In this document: piece after piece, positions 1 to 8,594 of the stretch
Position numbering within the stretch: the first letter of the stretch is position 1
Layout: each line of letters begins with the position of its first letter
Assembly (NCBI GenBank): GCA_019638235.1
Contig: JAHBUE010000002.1
Location: 1 to 64,000, forward strand
Length of the DNA stretch: 64,000 nt
Reading direction: 5' to 3'
Source: Cyclobacteriaceae bacterium
Lineage (GTDB): Bacteria; Bacteroidota; Bacteroidia; Cytophagales; Cyclobacteriaceae
Position numbers and translations under genes: made by a program
Notes under the pieces: model-generated
Databases searched by the model: none
What the model was told of the DNA's origin: nothing
What the model saw: the letters and a program-made list of their open reading frames with translations, nothing else

Positions 1-1
1 T

Positions 2-75
2 GGCGCGGTAGCTCAGGTGGTTAGAGCGTTGGATTCATAACCCAAAGGTCGGGGGTTCAACTCCCCCCCGCGCTA
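2..75 (+). tRNA. tRNA with CAU anticodon (Met or lysidine-modified Ile2)
   Basis: A cloverleaf can be folded by eye: acceptor 2-8 with 68-74 (first pair G-U), D stem 11-14 with 24-27, anticodon loop 34-40 with CAT at 36-38, and T stem 51-55 with 63-67 around a TTCAACT loop. The 3' CCA is not encoded. The last pair of the anticodon stem (A33-C41) is a mismatch. A CAU anticodon fits elongator Met, initiator Met or Ile2; I cannot decide between them by eye. Confidence 0.93.
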
Positions 76-82
76 CAAAAAG

Positions 83-115
83 CCCTGTTCCTGTTTTGGG
101 ACAGGGTTTTGTTTT
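83..115 (+). terminator. Rho-independent terminator after the tRNA
   Basis: A 9-bp stem (83-91 with 98-106, one G-U pair), a 6-nt loop and a T-rich tail at 107-115 lie directly after the tRNA. This separates tRNA transcription from the pgi gene, which starts about 20 bases further on. Confidence 0.8.
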
Positions 116-135
116 AAAACTCAATCTAAGCACGT

Positions 136-1788
136 ATGCTGCCCAACATTAACCCCACTAATACAACAGCCTGGCGCAACCTGGAAATGCACTTCCTGAC
201 CATGCAGGCGCAACACATGACTGAACTGTTCCAGGATGACCCGGAGCGTTTTCGCAGATTTAGCCTCACTTTTGAAAACATTCTCGTTGATTTCTCCAAG
301 AATATCATCGTGCCCGAAACGCTTCAGCTTTTGCTTGACCTGGCACGCGAAACGGAATTGCCTGTAGCCATTGAAGCCATGTTTAAGGGGCTATCTATTA
401 ATCAAACTGAAAACAGACCCGTGTTGCACGTAGCCCTGCGCAACCGCTCAAACACGCCCATATTGGTTGACGGACAGGACGTAATGCCCGAAGTGAACCG
501 GGTGCTGAGCCAGGTAGAACAGTTTTCGACTGCGTTGCTGAATGGCGAGTGGAAAGGCTATACCGGCAAGCCTATTACGGATATCGTGAACATCGGCATT
601 GGCGGCTCCGACCTTGGGCCTCTCATGGTTACGGAAGCGCTCCGCCCCTACTGGAAAAACATTACACCTCACTTTGTATCGAACGTTGACGGTACACACA
701 TTGCCGAAACACTGAAACGTGTTAATCCGGAAACCACGTTGTTCATTATTGCTTCCAAAACATTTACCACACAAGAAACCATGACCAATGCCGAAACTGC
801 ACGAAGTTGGTTTCTTGAAAAAACGAACTATGCAGGAGAAGTAGCCAAACATTTTGTTGCGGTATCTACCAATCAAAAAGCGGTAACAGCTTTCGGTATC
901 GACCCGGCCAATATGTTTGTGTTTTGGGATTGGGTAGGCGGCCGTTATTCGTTGTGGTCATCAATCGGGCTTTCCATTGCCTGTACTATCGGGTTTGAAA
1001 ATTTTACAAAACTATTAGATGGCGCACACGCGATGGATAATCATTTCCGTAACGAACCATTCGATAAAAATATTCCGGTTATACTCGCGCTTCTCGGCAT
1101 CTGGTACAACAACTTTTTCGGAGCGGCATCAGAAGCCATACTTCCGTACGACCAATACCTGCACCGGTTTGCCGCTTACTTCCAGCAAGGAAATATGGAA
1201 AGCAATGGCAAGTCGGTTGACCGCGAAGGGCAGCCGGTACTTTACCAAACGGGGCCTATCATCTGGGGCGAGCCGGGCACAAACGGACAGCACGCATTTT
1301 ATCAACTCATTCACCAGGGCACAAAACTCATCCCGTGCGATTTCATCGCACCCGCAAAAAACCACAACCCCGTTGGCGACCATCACGATAAACTGTTGGC
1401 GAATTTCTTTGCCCAAACAGAAGCGTTGATGCGCGGCAAAACACCGGAAGAAGCAGAAGCCGAATTAACGGCAGCCGGTATAACGCGCGAACAGCTAAAA
1501 TTTCACTTACCTTACCGTGTGTTTGAAGGCAACAAGCCTACCAACAGCATACTGGTTGATGCAGTAACACCCCATACCCTCGGCAGCCTGATAGCACTAT
1601 ACGAACATAAAATTTTTGTGCAGGGCGTTATCTGGAACATTTTCAGTTTTGACCAATGGGGTGTTGAATTGGGCAAAGCCTTAGCTAAAAAAATACTGCC
1701 CGAATTGAGCAACGCTGATGAAGTTAACACGCACGATTCATCAACAAACGGCCTCATAAACCATTTCAAACGATTGAAATTCCAATAA
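136..1788 (+). CDS. pgi: Glucose-6-phosphate isomerase
   Basis: Interconverts glucose-6-phosphate and fructose-6-phosphate in the cytoplasm. The 550-residue length is normal for the bacterial PGI family. The sugar-phosphate-binding motif [10 protein letters not shown] is near residue 152, the family signature [11 protein letters not shown] near 268, the catalytic Glu in NMESNGKSV near 353, the His in [15 protein letters not shown] near 385, and the Lys in [10 protein letters not shown] near 515. It is followed 58 bases later by pfkA and then a glucokinase on the same strand, so the three form a short glycolysis-entry cluster next to the alpha-glucan genes. Confidence 0.97.
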   Translation: MLPNINPTNTTAWRNLEMHFLTMQAQHMTELFQDDPERFRRFSLTFENILVDFSKNIIVPETLQLLLDLARETELPVAIEAMFKGLSINQTENRPVLHVALRNRSNTPILVDGQDVMPEVNRVLSQVEQFSTALLNGEWKGYTGKPITDIVNIGIGGSDLGPLMVTEALRPYWKNITPHFVSNVDGTHIAETLKRVNPETTLFIIASKTFTTQETMTNAETARSWFLEKTNYAGEVAKHFVAVSTNQKAVTAFGIDPANMFVFWDWVGGRYSLWSSIGLSIACTIGFENFTKLLDGAHAMDNHFRNEPFDKNIPVILALLGIWYNNFFGAASEAILPYDQYLHRFAAYFQQGNMESNGKSVDREGQPVLYQTGPIIWGEPGTNGQHAFYQLIHQGTKLIPCDFIAPAKNHNPVGDHHDKLLANFFAQTEALMRGKTPEEAEAELTAAGITREQLKFHLPYRVFEGNKPTNSILVDAVTPHTLGSLIALYEHKIFVQGVIWNIFSFDQWGVELGKALAKKILPELSNADEVNTHDSSTNGLINHFKRLKFQ

Positions 1789-1846
1789 TACATCGGGTTG
1801 AAATAAATCAATCTGAACTGCTATTTTTGGATGATTTAGCAATTCA

Positions 1847-2830
1847 ATGTCATCAACAATTCAACGAATAGGCGTCTTCACATCAGGCGGAGATGCCCCC
1901 GGAATGAACGCTGCCATACGCGCAGTTGTGCGTACAGCCATCTTCCATAAAAAAGAAGTTTTTGGTATCACACGCGGATACGAAGGCATGATTGAAGGCG
2001 ACTTCGTAAAACTCGGAGCACGCTCGGTAGGTAATATCCTGCAACGTGGCGGCACTGTTTTAAAAACCGCCAGAAGTGAAGAGTTCAAAACACCGGAAGG
2101 CCGCAAAAAGGCATACGACCAACTCAGTAAAGAAGGTATTAACGCCCTGATTGCCATTGGTGGCGATGGTACGTTTACCGGGCTTCACAAATTTTGCCAG
2201 GAATACCAGCTTCCTTCACTATGTATTCCGGGTACGATTGATAACGACATTGCCGGAACCGATTATACTATTGGATTTGATACCGCAACCAATACAGCCG
2301 TTGACGCGATTGATAAAATCAGGGATACGGCTCTTTCACACAACCGGTTGTTCTTCATCGAAGTAATGGGGCGAAATTCGGGATACATTGCACTTTACAG
2401 CGGCATTGCCGGTGGCGCAGGCGCCATCATCATTCCTGAAAGCGAAACCTCGTTTGATAAAGTATATGAATTGCTTACTGCCGGAGAAATTACCAACAAG
2501 CGTTCAAACCTTGTAGTGATTGCAGAAGGCTCGAAAGTTGGCAGCGCTGATGAAATTGCGCGCAAAGTTGCCGAACGCACCGACTATTTCGATATAAAAG
2601 TAACCGTACTCGGTCACCTGCAACGTGGCGGTTCCCCTACTTACTTCGACCGCGTTCTTGCCAGCAAACTTGGTGTGGCTGCTGTAGAAGGCATATTGAA
2701 TGGCCAGTCGGATGCGATGGTTGGCGTGCGGGATAATAAAATAGTGTATAACCTGTTCGACTCGGTTATGAACAGGCGTCATGAAATTGACTTAGACATG
2801 ATTCGTATCGCTAAAATTCTATCTATCTGA
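1847..2830 (+). CDS. pfkA: ATP-dependent 6-phosphofructokinase
   Basis: Phosphorylates fructose-6-phosphate to fructose-1,6-bisphosphate. The 327-residue length matches compact bacterial PfkA. The ATP-binding GGDGT motif is near residues 104-108; Gly in this motif, rather than the Asp of PPi-dependent enzymes, argues for ATP. The catalytic loop PGTIDND is near 128, and substrate-binding GRNSGYIAL near 170. Its stop overlaps the start of the following glucokinase by one base (TGATG), indicating co-transcription and probably translational coupling. Confidence 0.97.
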   Translation: MSSTIQRIGVFTSGGDAPGMNAAIRAVVRTAIFHKKEVFGITRGYEGMIEGDFVKLGARSVGNILQRGGTVLKTARSEEFKTPEGRKKAYDQLSKEGINALIAIGGDGTFTGLHKFCQEYQLPSLCIPGTIDNDIAGTDYTIGFDTATNTAVDAIDKIRDTALSHNRLFFIEVMGRNSGYIALYSGIAGGAGAIIIPESETSFDKVYELLTAGEITNKRSNLVVIAEGSKVGSADEIARKVAERTDYFDIKVTVLGHLQRGGSPTYFDRVLASKLGVAAVEGILNGQSDAMVGVRDNKIVYNLFDSVMNRRHEIDLDMIRIAKILSI

Positions 2831-3807
2831 TGAAGGAAGTAACCGTAGGTATCGACATTGGCGGAACCAACACTAAATTTGGTGTGGTTGACCGTGCCGG
2901 GAATGTATTGTTTCACGACAGTATTAAAACACAGCAACACGAAGAGTTTTCTGATTTGATTAATGACCTTGTAAAGGCAATACGCGATGCCATTGCCGGA
3001 CTTGACGGTTCGTATAACCTTGTGGGTATTGGCGTGGGCGCTGCCAATGGCAACTACTACAAAGGCACCATTGAACATGCCACTAACTTAAAGTGGAAGG
3101 GCATTATACCATTAGCCGAAATGTTATCAAAACCGTTGGGCGTGCCGGTGCTGGTTACCAACGATGCCAATGCTGCCGCAGTCGGTGAGATGGTTTATGG
3201 CGCTGCCCGCAACATGAAAGACTTTATTGTTATAACACTTGGCACCGGGTTGGGAAGCGGAATAGTTTCTAACGGAAAATTAGTTAACGGAAAACACGGC
3301 ATTGCCGGTGAGCTTGGCCACACCACCGTAAACTATGCCGGGCGGTATTGCAATTGCGGCAAGCGCGGTTGTCTTGAAACCTACGTTTCGGCAACGGGCA
3401 TTAAACGTTCGGTATATAAATTATTAGCCGACCACTTAGAGCCCAGCGAGCTGCGCGGAATAAGTTTTGATGACTTGAACACAAAAATGATAACCGAAGC
3501 CGCCATCCGTGGTGATATTATAGCCCGCGAAGCTTTTGAATATTCAGGGAGAATATTAGGTACCAAACTTGCCGAAACCGTAGCCCATACCGACCCGGAA
3601 GCTATCTTTTTATTTGGCGGACTTTCCCTTGCCGGTGATTTGATTTTCAAACCCACCATCAAGCACATGGAAGTAAACCTGATGCCGCTGTTTCGTGGAA
3701 AAGTAAAAATACTTCCCTCCGGTTTGCAAAACCAGGCAGCGCCCATCTTAGGTGCAAGTAGCTTGGTGTGGAATCACCTCGAAGAAAAAAATCAAATTTC
3801 TATCTGA
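2830..3807 (+). CDS. ROK-family glucokinase
   Basis: A sugar kinase expected to phosphorylate glucose with ATP. The N-terminal phosphate-binding loop GIDIGGTNTKFG is at residues 7-18, and the ROK zinc site with CNCGKRGCLE begins near residue 174. Length (325 aa) is typical. Its start overlaps the pfkA stop, so the pair is translationally coupled; with pgi this gives a glucose entry module. Exact sugar specificity (glucose, or mannose/allose as in some ROK kinases) cannot be read from sequence, but the pgi/pfkA context favours glucose. Confidence 0.92.
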   Translation: MKEVTVGIDIGGTNTKFGVVDRAGNVLFHDSIKTQQHEEFSDLINDLVKAIRDAIAGLDGSYNLVGIGVGAANGNYYKGTIEHATNLKWKGIIPLAEMLSKPLGVPVLVTNDANAAAVGEMVYGAARNMKDFIVITLGTGLGSGIVSNGKLVNGKHGIAGELGHTTVNYAGRYCNCGKRGCLETYVSATGIKRSVYKLLADHLEPSELRGISFDDLNTKMITEAAIRGDIIAREAFEYSGRILGTKLAETVAHTDPEAIFLFGGLSLAGDLIFKPTIKHMEVNLMPLFRGKVKILPSGLQNQAAPILGASSLVWNHLEEKNQISI

Positions 3808-3818
3808 CCACCCTTCCT

Positions 3819-4097
3819 ATGGCATCTCCTGTTCACACCACCCTCATCATGCAGCAAAACGCCCAGCGAATGACGGGCGCATTTATAAAGATTGAAGAAG
3901 CCGATTTCAGAAAAATATTGAACGAGAACAAGGGGCTATTGGTGATACAATCTAAAACCGGGGTTATTTCAAAATCGCATCTCTACCTCACATCCTACAA
4001 AGGATTTGTGCTATACGCTAAAAGCAAGCAACCCATTCATATCCCTGAAGGGCATGAAGTAATTCAGGTTGCGAACGTTTCGTTGCCTATGATGTAA
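3819..4097 (+). CDS. Conserved-looking small hypothetical protein
   Basis: I do not recognise a named family. The frame stays open upstream to 3768, inside the glucokinase gene, so the ATG at 3819 (MASPVHTT, 92 residues) or the one at 3849 (MQQNAQRM, 82 residues) is the likely start. The protein is soluble, without a signal peptide or membrane segment, and alternates short charged and hydrophobic stretches, suggesting one small alpha/beta domain. It ends 2 bases before the end of the convergent GH57 gene, so the two 3' ends are packed without an obvious terminator. Confidence 0.6.
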   Translation: MASPVHTTLIMQQNAQRMTGAFIKIEEADFRKILNENKGLLVIQSKTGVISKSHLYLTSYKGFVLYAKSKQPIHIPEGHEVIQVANVSLPMM

Positions 4098-4099
4098 AT

Positions 4100-6496
4100 T
4101 CAATTCGCCACCTTCACGTTAAGGTTTTCACCCAGTTTCTTAAACTGGCTTTTCCAATCAGGCTTTAGCGTGTTGGAGTCGTTGCTGCCTTGCGAAATCT
4201 CAAAATATAAATTCTGGCTTTTATACAGTATCGGCTCAAGCTTAAACTGTTGCAGTAAAGGAAATACGCGGTTTAACCGCTCGATGCGTTTTACATTGCT
4301 GCGCTCGGCACTTATTCTTCGTAATTCTTTAAAGATACTTTCACCTGCCAGGCGTTCCACCGTATCGGGGTCTTCAATGTTTAGCTCCCACTTTGCCATT
4401 TCACCAATAATGCGTTCAAGGTCTTTTACGTTGATTCGCTCCGGTTGGAAACAATTAACCAAATCAGCATTTAACACATACTCGAACGTAGCGGTATAAG
4501 CGCGGGGAATAGGAATATCATTATTCGACAACGCATTTACCAACGGGTAATCGCGGTTATAAATTCTTCGGAAGGATTCTTCCAGTTCGCGCATACTTTG
4601 TGTGGTAATCATATCGAGCACCTTACGCTTTTCATCTTTAAACAAATGCCAAAGTGTGTAGCGATCATCGCCAAAGAAAGTCTGCATGGTAGAAATAACA
4701 TCGCCAAGGCGGCTTTCATCAAATGCCGTAACCACCCTAAACTTCATACTTTCAAAATCTTCAGGCGGCATATCTAATTTCAGGTTGCCTATAATATTAT
4801 GCTTGCCCATATACACCACCGCAAAGGCCATGCGCCTTTCTGAACGGGTAACGTTTGATTGCACACGGGTTATGCCCAATGAAAGCCGTTGCTCCCCTGC
4901 CTCTTTGCGCAAAAAGAATTCGGTAGAGGTAGTGTAGTTAAAGACCGGTGTGTTCTCCGGGTCTTCTTCAAACAACGAAGCCACTGCATAGTGCATGCCC
5001 ACGCGTTCAAGATTGGTTTTGGAAGCAAGCACATGCCGCCTGTACACGTTCGCTGCGTTTTCGAGTGTTGGTACATTGCTTGGCGCCTGCGCCAGGCGAC
5101 TGATAAATTCTTCTTCAAGATTTTCTCCGGCAGTTTTATGCAACAACTGTATAGCCCGGCAGGCATACTGTAAAATCTGCACCGTTTCAATACCCGAAAC
5201 TTCATCGAAAAACCAACCACAACTTGTGTACATCAACAAGGAATTACGCTGCATTTCCAATAAGCGGAACACCGCGTTTTGCTCCACCACTTTACTACAA
5301 TGGTCTTTTAAAAACCTGCGAATGGTAACATCATTCCGTTTCAGGATAACGTTAATGTATTCATCGCGGGCTTTCCAGGGGTCTTTCAGTATTGCAGAGG
5401 CTTCTTGTTCATAAATTGCTGTCAGCTTATCGCGAAGCCAATCCAATGCTTCGCGTAATGGCTGCCTCCATTTTTGATTCCAATACGCATTACCCCCCGA
5501 ATTACACCCGCAATCGCTACGCCAGCGTTCAACACCATGCACACAACTCCACGAACTGTTTTCGTGTATCTGCGCTTCATACATGGGCGGAAACTTTTTC
5601 AGGAACTGCGCATAATTCATTAAATGATTGTGCTTGAGCCGATAAATGTGGTCTAAGCAAAATGCCAATGCCATATCGCCATGCTTATGATGATGACCAT
5701 ACGATTCGCCATCGGTTGCAATGTTTACCAATTGCGGTTCGGGGTCATTCTCATCAAAACCATTTCTTAGCGCTTCCGAAAATTTCTCTCCGTCATTCAG
5801 CAAACCATTAAACGCAACACCTTGCGAAATTTCTCCATCGTAAAAAAATACAGCAATACTTCTTCCCGAAGGAAGGTTTATCTGATATGCTTTTCGCGGA
5901 TTGATACCGGTGTTGGTAAGCTCCGTCCATGTTTCATCGCCAATTCTGCGAGCAGCCTTTGCCTGACGGGGTGCGAGGATAGTAAACTTGATGTTATAGT
6001 CAACCAGCGCTTCGAGTGTTTCGGTATCAACAGCGGTTTCGGCAAGCCACATACCTTCAGGCATGCGTCCAAACCGATATTCAAAATCGCGTATGCCCCA
6101 TAAAATTTGTGTGCGCTTATCGCGATTGTTTGCCAGCGGCATAATCATGTGATTATACACCTGGGCTAATGCAGAACCATGTCCGTCAAAAATTTTCTGA
6201 CTCTCCTTATCCGCTTCCAGAATGGCGGCATACGTTTCGGGGTCGTTGTCCTCCATCCACGAAAGTAAGGTTGCCCCAAAATTAAAACTGATGCGGCTGT
6301 AATTATTAACAATGTTTTTGATTACTCCGTTTTCAAGAATACGCGAAGCCGCGTTTGGCGCATAACATTCGGCAGAAATGCGTTCATTCCAATCGTGATA
6401 CGGGTGAGCCGAGTCCTGAACTTCAATTACTTCAAGCCAGGCATTTTCGCGTGGCGGCTGATAAAAATGACCGTGAATACAAATGTACTTCTCCAT
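4100..6496 (-). CDS. Glycoside hydrolase family 57 protein with DUF3536
   Basis: A 798-residue cytoplasmic protein (no signal peptide). The N-terminal GH57-type fold opens with ICIHGHFYQPPRENAWL, the conserved His/Gln-rich first strand of the family. A later stretch, ATDGESYGHHHKHGDMAL, and a Cys/Trp segment around SWSCVHGVERWRSDCGC match the DUF3536 type of GH57 protein. Members are annotated as alpha-amylase/4-alpha-glucanotransferase-like; the exact reaction is unknown. It sits 38 bases downstream of glgB on the same strand, so a role in alpha-glucan trimming or remodelling is a reasonable inference. Confidence 0.88.
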   Translation of the reverse strand: MEKYICIHGHFYQPPRENAWLEVIEVQDSAHPYHDWNERISAECYAPNAASRILENGVIKNIVNNYSRISFNFGATLLSWMEDNDPETYAAILEADKESQKIFDGHGSALAQVYNHMIMPLANNRDKRTQILWGIRDFEYRFGRMPEGMWLAETAVDTETLEALVDYNIKFTILAPRQAKAARRIGDETWTELTNTGINPRKAYQINLPSGRSIAVFFYDGEISQGVAFNGLLNDGEKFSEALRNGFDENDPEPQLVNIATDGESYGHHHKHGDMALAFCLDHIYRLKHNHLMNYAQFLKKFPPMYEAQIHENSSWSCVHGVERWRSDCGCNSGGNAYWNQKWRQPLREALDWLRDKLTAIYEQEASAILKDPWKARDEYINVILKRNDVTIRRFLKDHCSKVVEQNAVFRLLEMQRNSLLMYTSCGWFFDEVSGIETVQILQYACRAIQLLHKTAGENLEEEFISRLAQAPSNVPTLENAANVYRRHVLASKTNLERVGMHYAVASLFEEDPENTPVFNYTTSTEFFLRKEAGEQRLSLGITRVQSNVTRSERRMAFAVVYMGKHNIIGNLKLDMPPEDFESMKFRVVTAFDESRLGDVISTMQTFFGDDRYTLWHLFKDEKRKVLDMITTQSMRELEESFRRIYNRDYPLVNALSNNDIPIPRAYTATFEYVLNADLVNCFQPERINVKDLERIIGEMAKWELNIEDPDTVERLAGESIFKELRRISAERSNVKRIERLNRVFPLLQQFKLEPILYKSQNLYFEISQGSNDSNTLKPDWKSQFKKLGENLNVKVAN

Positions 6497-6534
6497 TAAA
6501 CTCTAAAGGCTACTGCAAACGTTGTGTATTTTAA

Positions 6535-8508
6535 TTACGAACCGATTTCAAACTCCGTTTCTTCCTGTTCTAATTTGATTATGGTAATGCCAAGCGGGGG
6601 CAACGAGAGGTTAACTGAATTATTGTGGTTATGATACTTGATTGGTGACGTAACCAACTTACCCTGATTCAAGACTCCGCTTCCACCGTATTGTAATTCG
6701 TCTGAATTAAAAATCTCCTTCCACTGACCGCGATACGGCACACCAACACGGTATTGCTGTAATGTTTGCGGTGTGAAATTACAAACTACCAGCAACAGGT
6801 CTTCTTTCTGTTCAGCTTTGCGCTGATAAACAATAACGCTGTTTTGCTGGTCGGAATAATCAACCCATTCAAAGCCGCGGTCTTCAAATGCGTATTGATA
6901 CAAGGCAGCTTCTTGTTTATACAAGGCGTTCAAATCTTTTACTAAAGTCTGCACACCTTTATGCGGTGCATACTGAAGTAAGTGCCAATCAAGACTCTGG
7001 TCGTGGTTCCACTCGGAAGTTTGCCCGAACTCGCCTCCCATAAACAACAATTTTGTTCCCGGATGCGTGTACATATATCCAAACAACAATCTTAGGTTAG
7101 CAAACCGTTGCCATTCATCTCCGGGCATCCGGCCAATGAGCGAGCCTTTACCGTGTACTACCTCATCATGCGACAACGGAAGCATGAAGTTTTCCGTAAA
7201 GGCATACATAATGCTAAAGGTGATTTCGTTCTGATGATACTTGCGATGAACGGAATCGTGTTTAAAATATTTCAGCGTGTCGTGCATCCAGCCCATCATC
7301 CACTTCTGACCAAAGCCCAAACCACCTAAATAGGTAGGGCGCGAAACTGCCGGCCATGCTGTTGACTCTTCGGCAATGGTAATCACATCAGGAAACTGAC
7401 TGTATGCCTGTTCATTAAACTCTTTCAGAAATACAATCGACTCAATATTTTCCCTGCCGCCATATTGATTCGGTATCCACTCCCCTTCTTTCCTCGAATA
7501 ATCCAGGTACAACATACTCGCAACTGCATCTACACGCAAGCCGTCAATATGAAAACGGTCGAGCCAATACATGGCGTTGCTTATCAATATTGAGCGCACT
7601 TCGTTTCGACCGTAATTAAAAATGTAGCTCTTCCAATCCGGGTGAAAGCCTTTGCGCGGGTCTTCATGTTCGTACAAGTGTGTGCCATCAAATTTATACA
7701 GGCCATATTCATCGCCCGGAAAATGAGAAGGAACCCAATCGAGTATAATACCAATACCAGCCTGGTGAAGGCAATCTACCAGGTACATAAAATCTTCGGG
7801 TGCACCGTACCGGCTTGAAGGAGCGTAATACCCTGTTACCTGATAACCCCACGAGCCAAAAAACGGGTGTTCCATAACGGGCAGAAATTCAACATGGGTG
7901 AAGCCCATCTCCTGAACATACTCTACCAACTCTTTTGCAAGCTCACCATAACGTAATGAACGATTACCCTCCTCATGCTTTCTTCGCCACGAACCCATGT
8001 GCAGTTCATATACAGAATATGGTTTTGGTTTTCCTGCTCCTGCCTTTCGCTTGTCGAGCCATTTATTATCCTTCCATTTGTAGTTGGTTTCCCAAACAAT
8101 AGAAGCTGTTTTAGGCGGCACTTCCGAAAACAACGCAAACGGGTCGGCCTTTTCAAGGTAGTCGCCCGTGTTGGAGTGAATGGCATACTTGTATGCTTCA
8201 CCTTTTTTTATGTCGGTAAAAAACCCTTCCCATATTCCTGACTCATCCCAACGCGGTTGCAACGCATGTTTTCCATTACTCCAATGGTTGAAATTACCAA
8301 TCACCGAAACAGCTCGCGCATTTGGCGCCCACACGGCAAAGTAAGTTCCTTTCTTTCCGTTCATTGTTGTGAGATGAGAACCCATTTTCTCATACAACTT
8401 AAAATGCTTACCGGTTTTGAAAAGGTGAATATCAAAATCGGTGAGCAAGCTGTTCCCTTCTGGTGTGCTATCGGTTTTACTTTTGGCTGATGCTTTTCTT
8501 TTTCCCAT
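6535..8508 (-). CDS. glgB: 1,4-alpha-glucan branching enzyme (GH13)
   Basis: Introduces alpha-1,6 branches into glycogen. An N-terminal CBM48-like domain (about residues 40-140, containing YFAVWAPNARAVSVIGNFN) precedes the GH13 barrel. Catalytic regions are intact: nucleophile Asp in DGLRVDAVASML, acid/base Glu in VITIAEESTAWP, and stabilising Asp in LPLSHDEVVHGKGSL. A short Lys/Ser-rich N-terminal extension (about 30 residues) is poorly conserved-looking. It lies in a minus-strand run with the TreS-kinase fusion, glgE and amylase genes, which fits its role as the branching partner of GlgE. Confidence 0.96.
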   Translation of the reverse strand: MGKRKASAKSKTDSTPEGNSLLTDFDIHLFKTGKHFKLYEKMGSHLTTMNGKKGTYFAVWAPNARAVSVIGNFNHWSNGKHALQPRWDESGIWEGFFTDIKKGEAYKYAIHSNTGDYLEKADPFALFSEVPPKTASIVWETNYKWKDNKWLDKRKAGAGKPKPYSVYELHMGSWRRKHEEGNRSLRYGELAKELVEYVQEMGFTHVEFLPVMEHPFFGSWGYQVTGYYAPSSRYGAPEDFMYLVDCLHQAGIGIILDWVPSHFPGDEYGLYKFDGTHLYEHEDPRKGFHPDWKSYIFNYGRNEVRSILISNAMYWLDRFHIDGLRVDAVASMLYLDYSRKEGEWIPNQYGGRENIESIVFLKEFNEQAYSQFPDVITIAEESTAWPAVSRPTYLGGLGFGQKWMMGWMHDTLKYFKHDSVHRKYHQNEITFSIMYAFTENFMLPLSHDEVVHGKGSLIGRMPGDEWQRFANLRLLFGYMYTHPGTKLLFMGGEFGQTSEWNHDQSLDWHLLQYAPHKGVQTLVKDLNALYKQEAALYQYAFEDRGFEWVDYSDQQNSVIVYQRKAEQKEDLLLVVCNFTPQTLQQYRVGVPYRGQWKEIFNSDELQYGGSGVLNQGKLVTSPIKYHNHNNSVNLSLPPLGITIIKLEQEETEFEIGS

Positions 8509-8594
8509 GCTATTTATTTTAGTCGATGGTTACCATAATTTTGCCACTAAGGCACAAAAAGATTTTTAATCTCTCTAACTGTATATAAACTCCT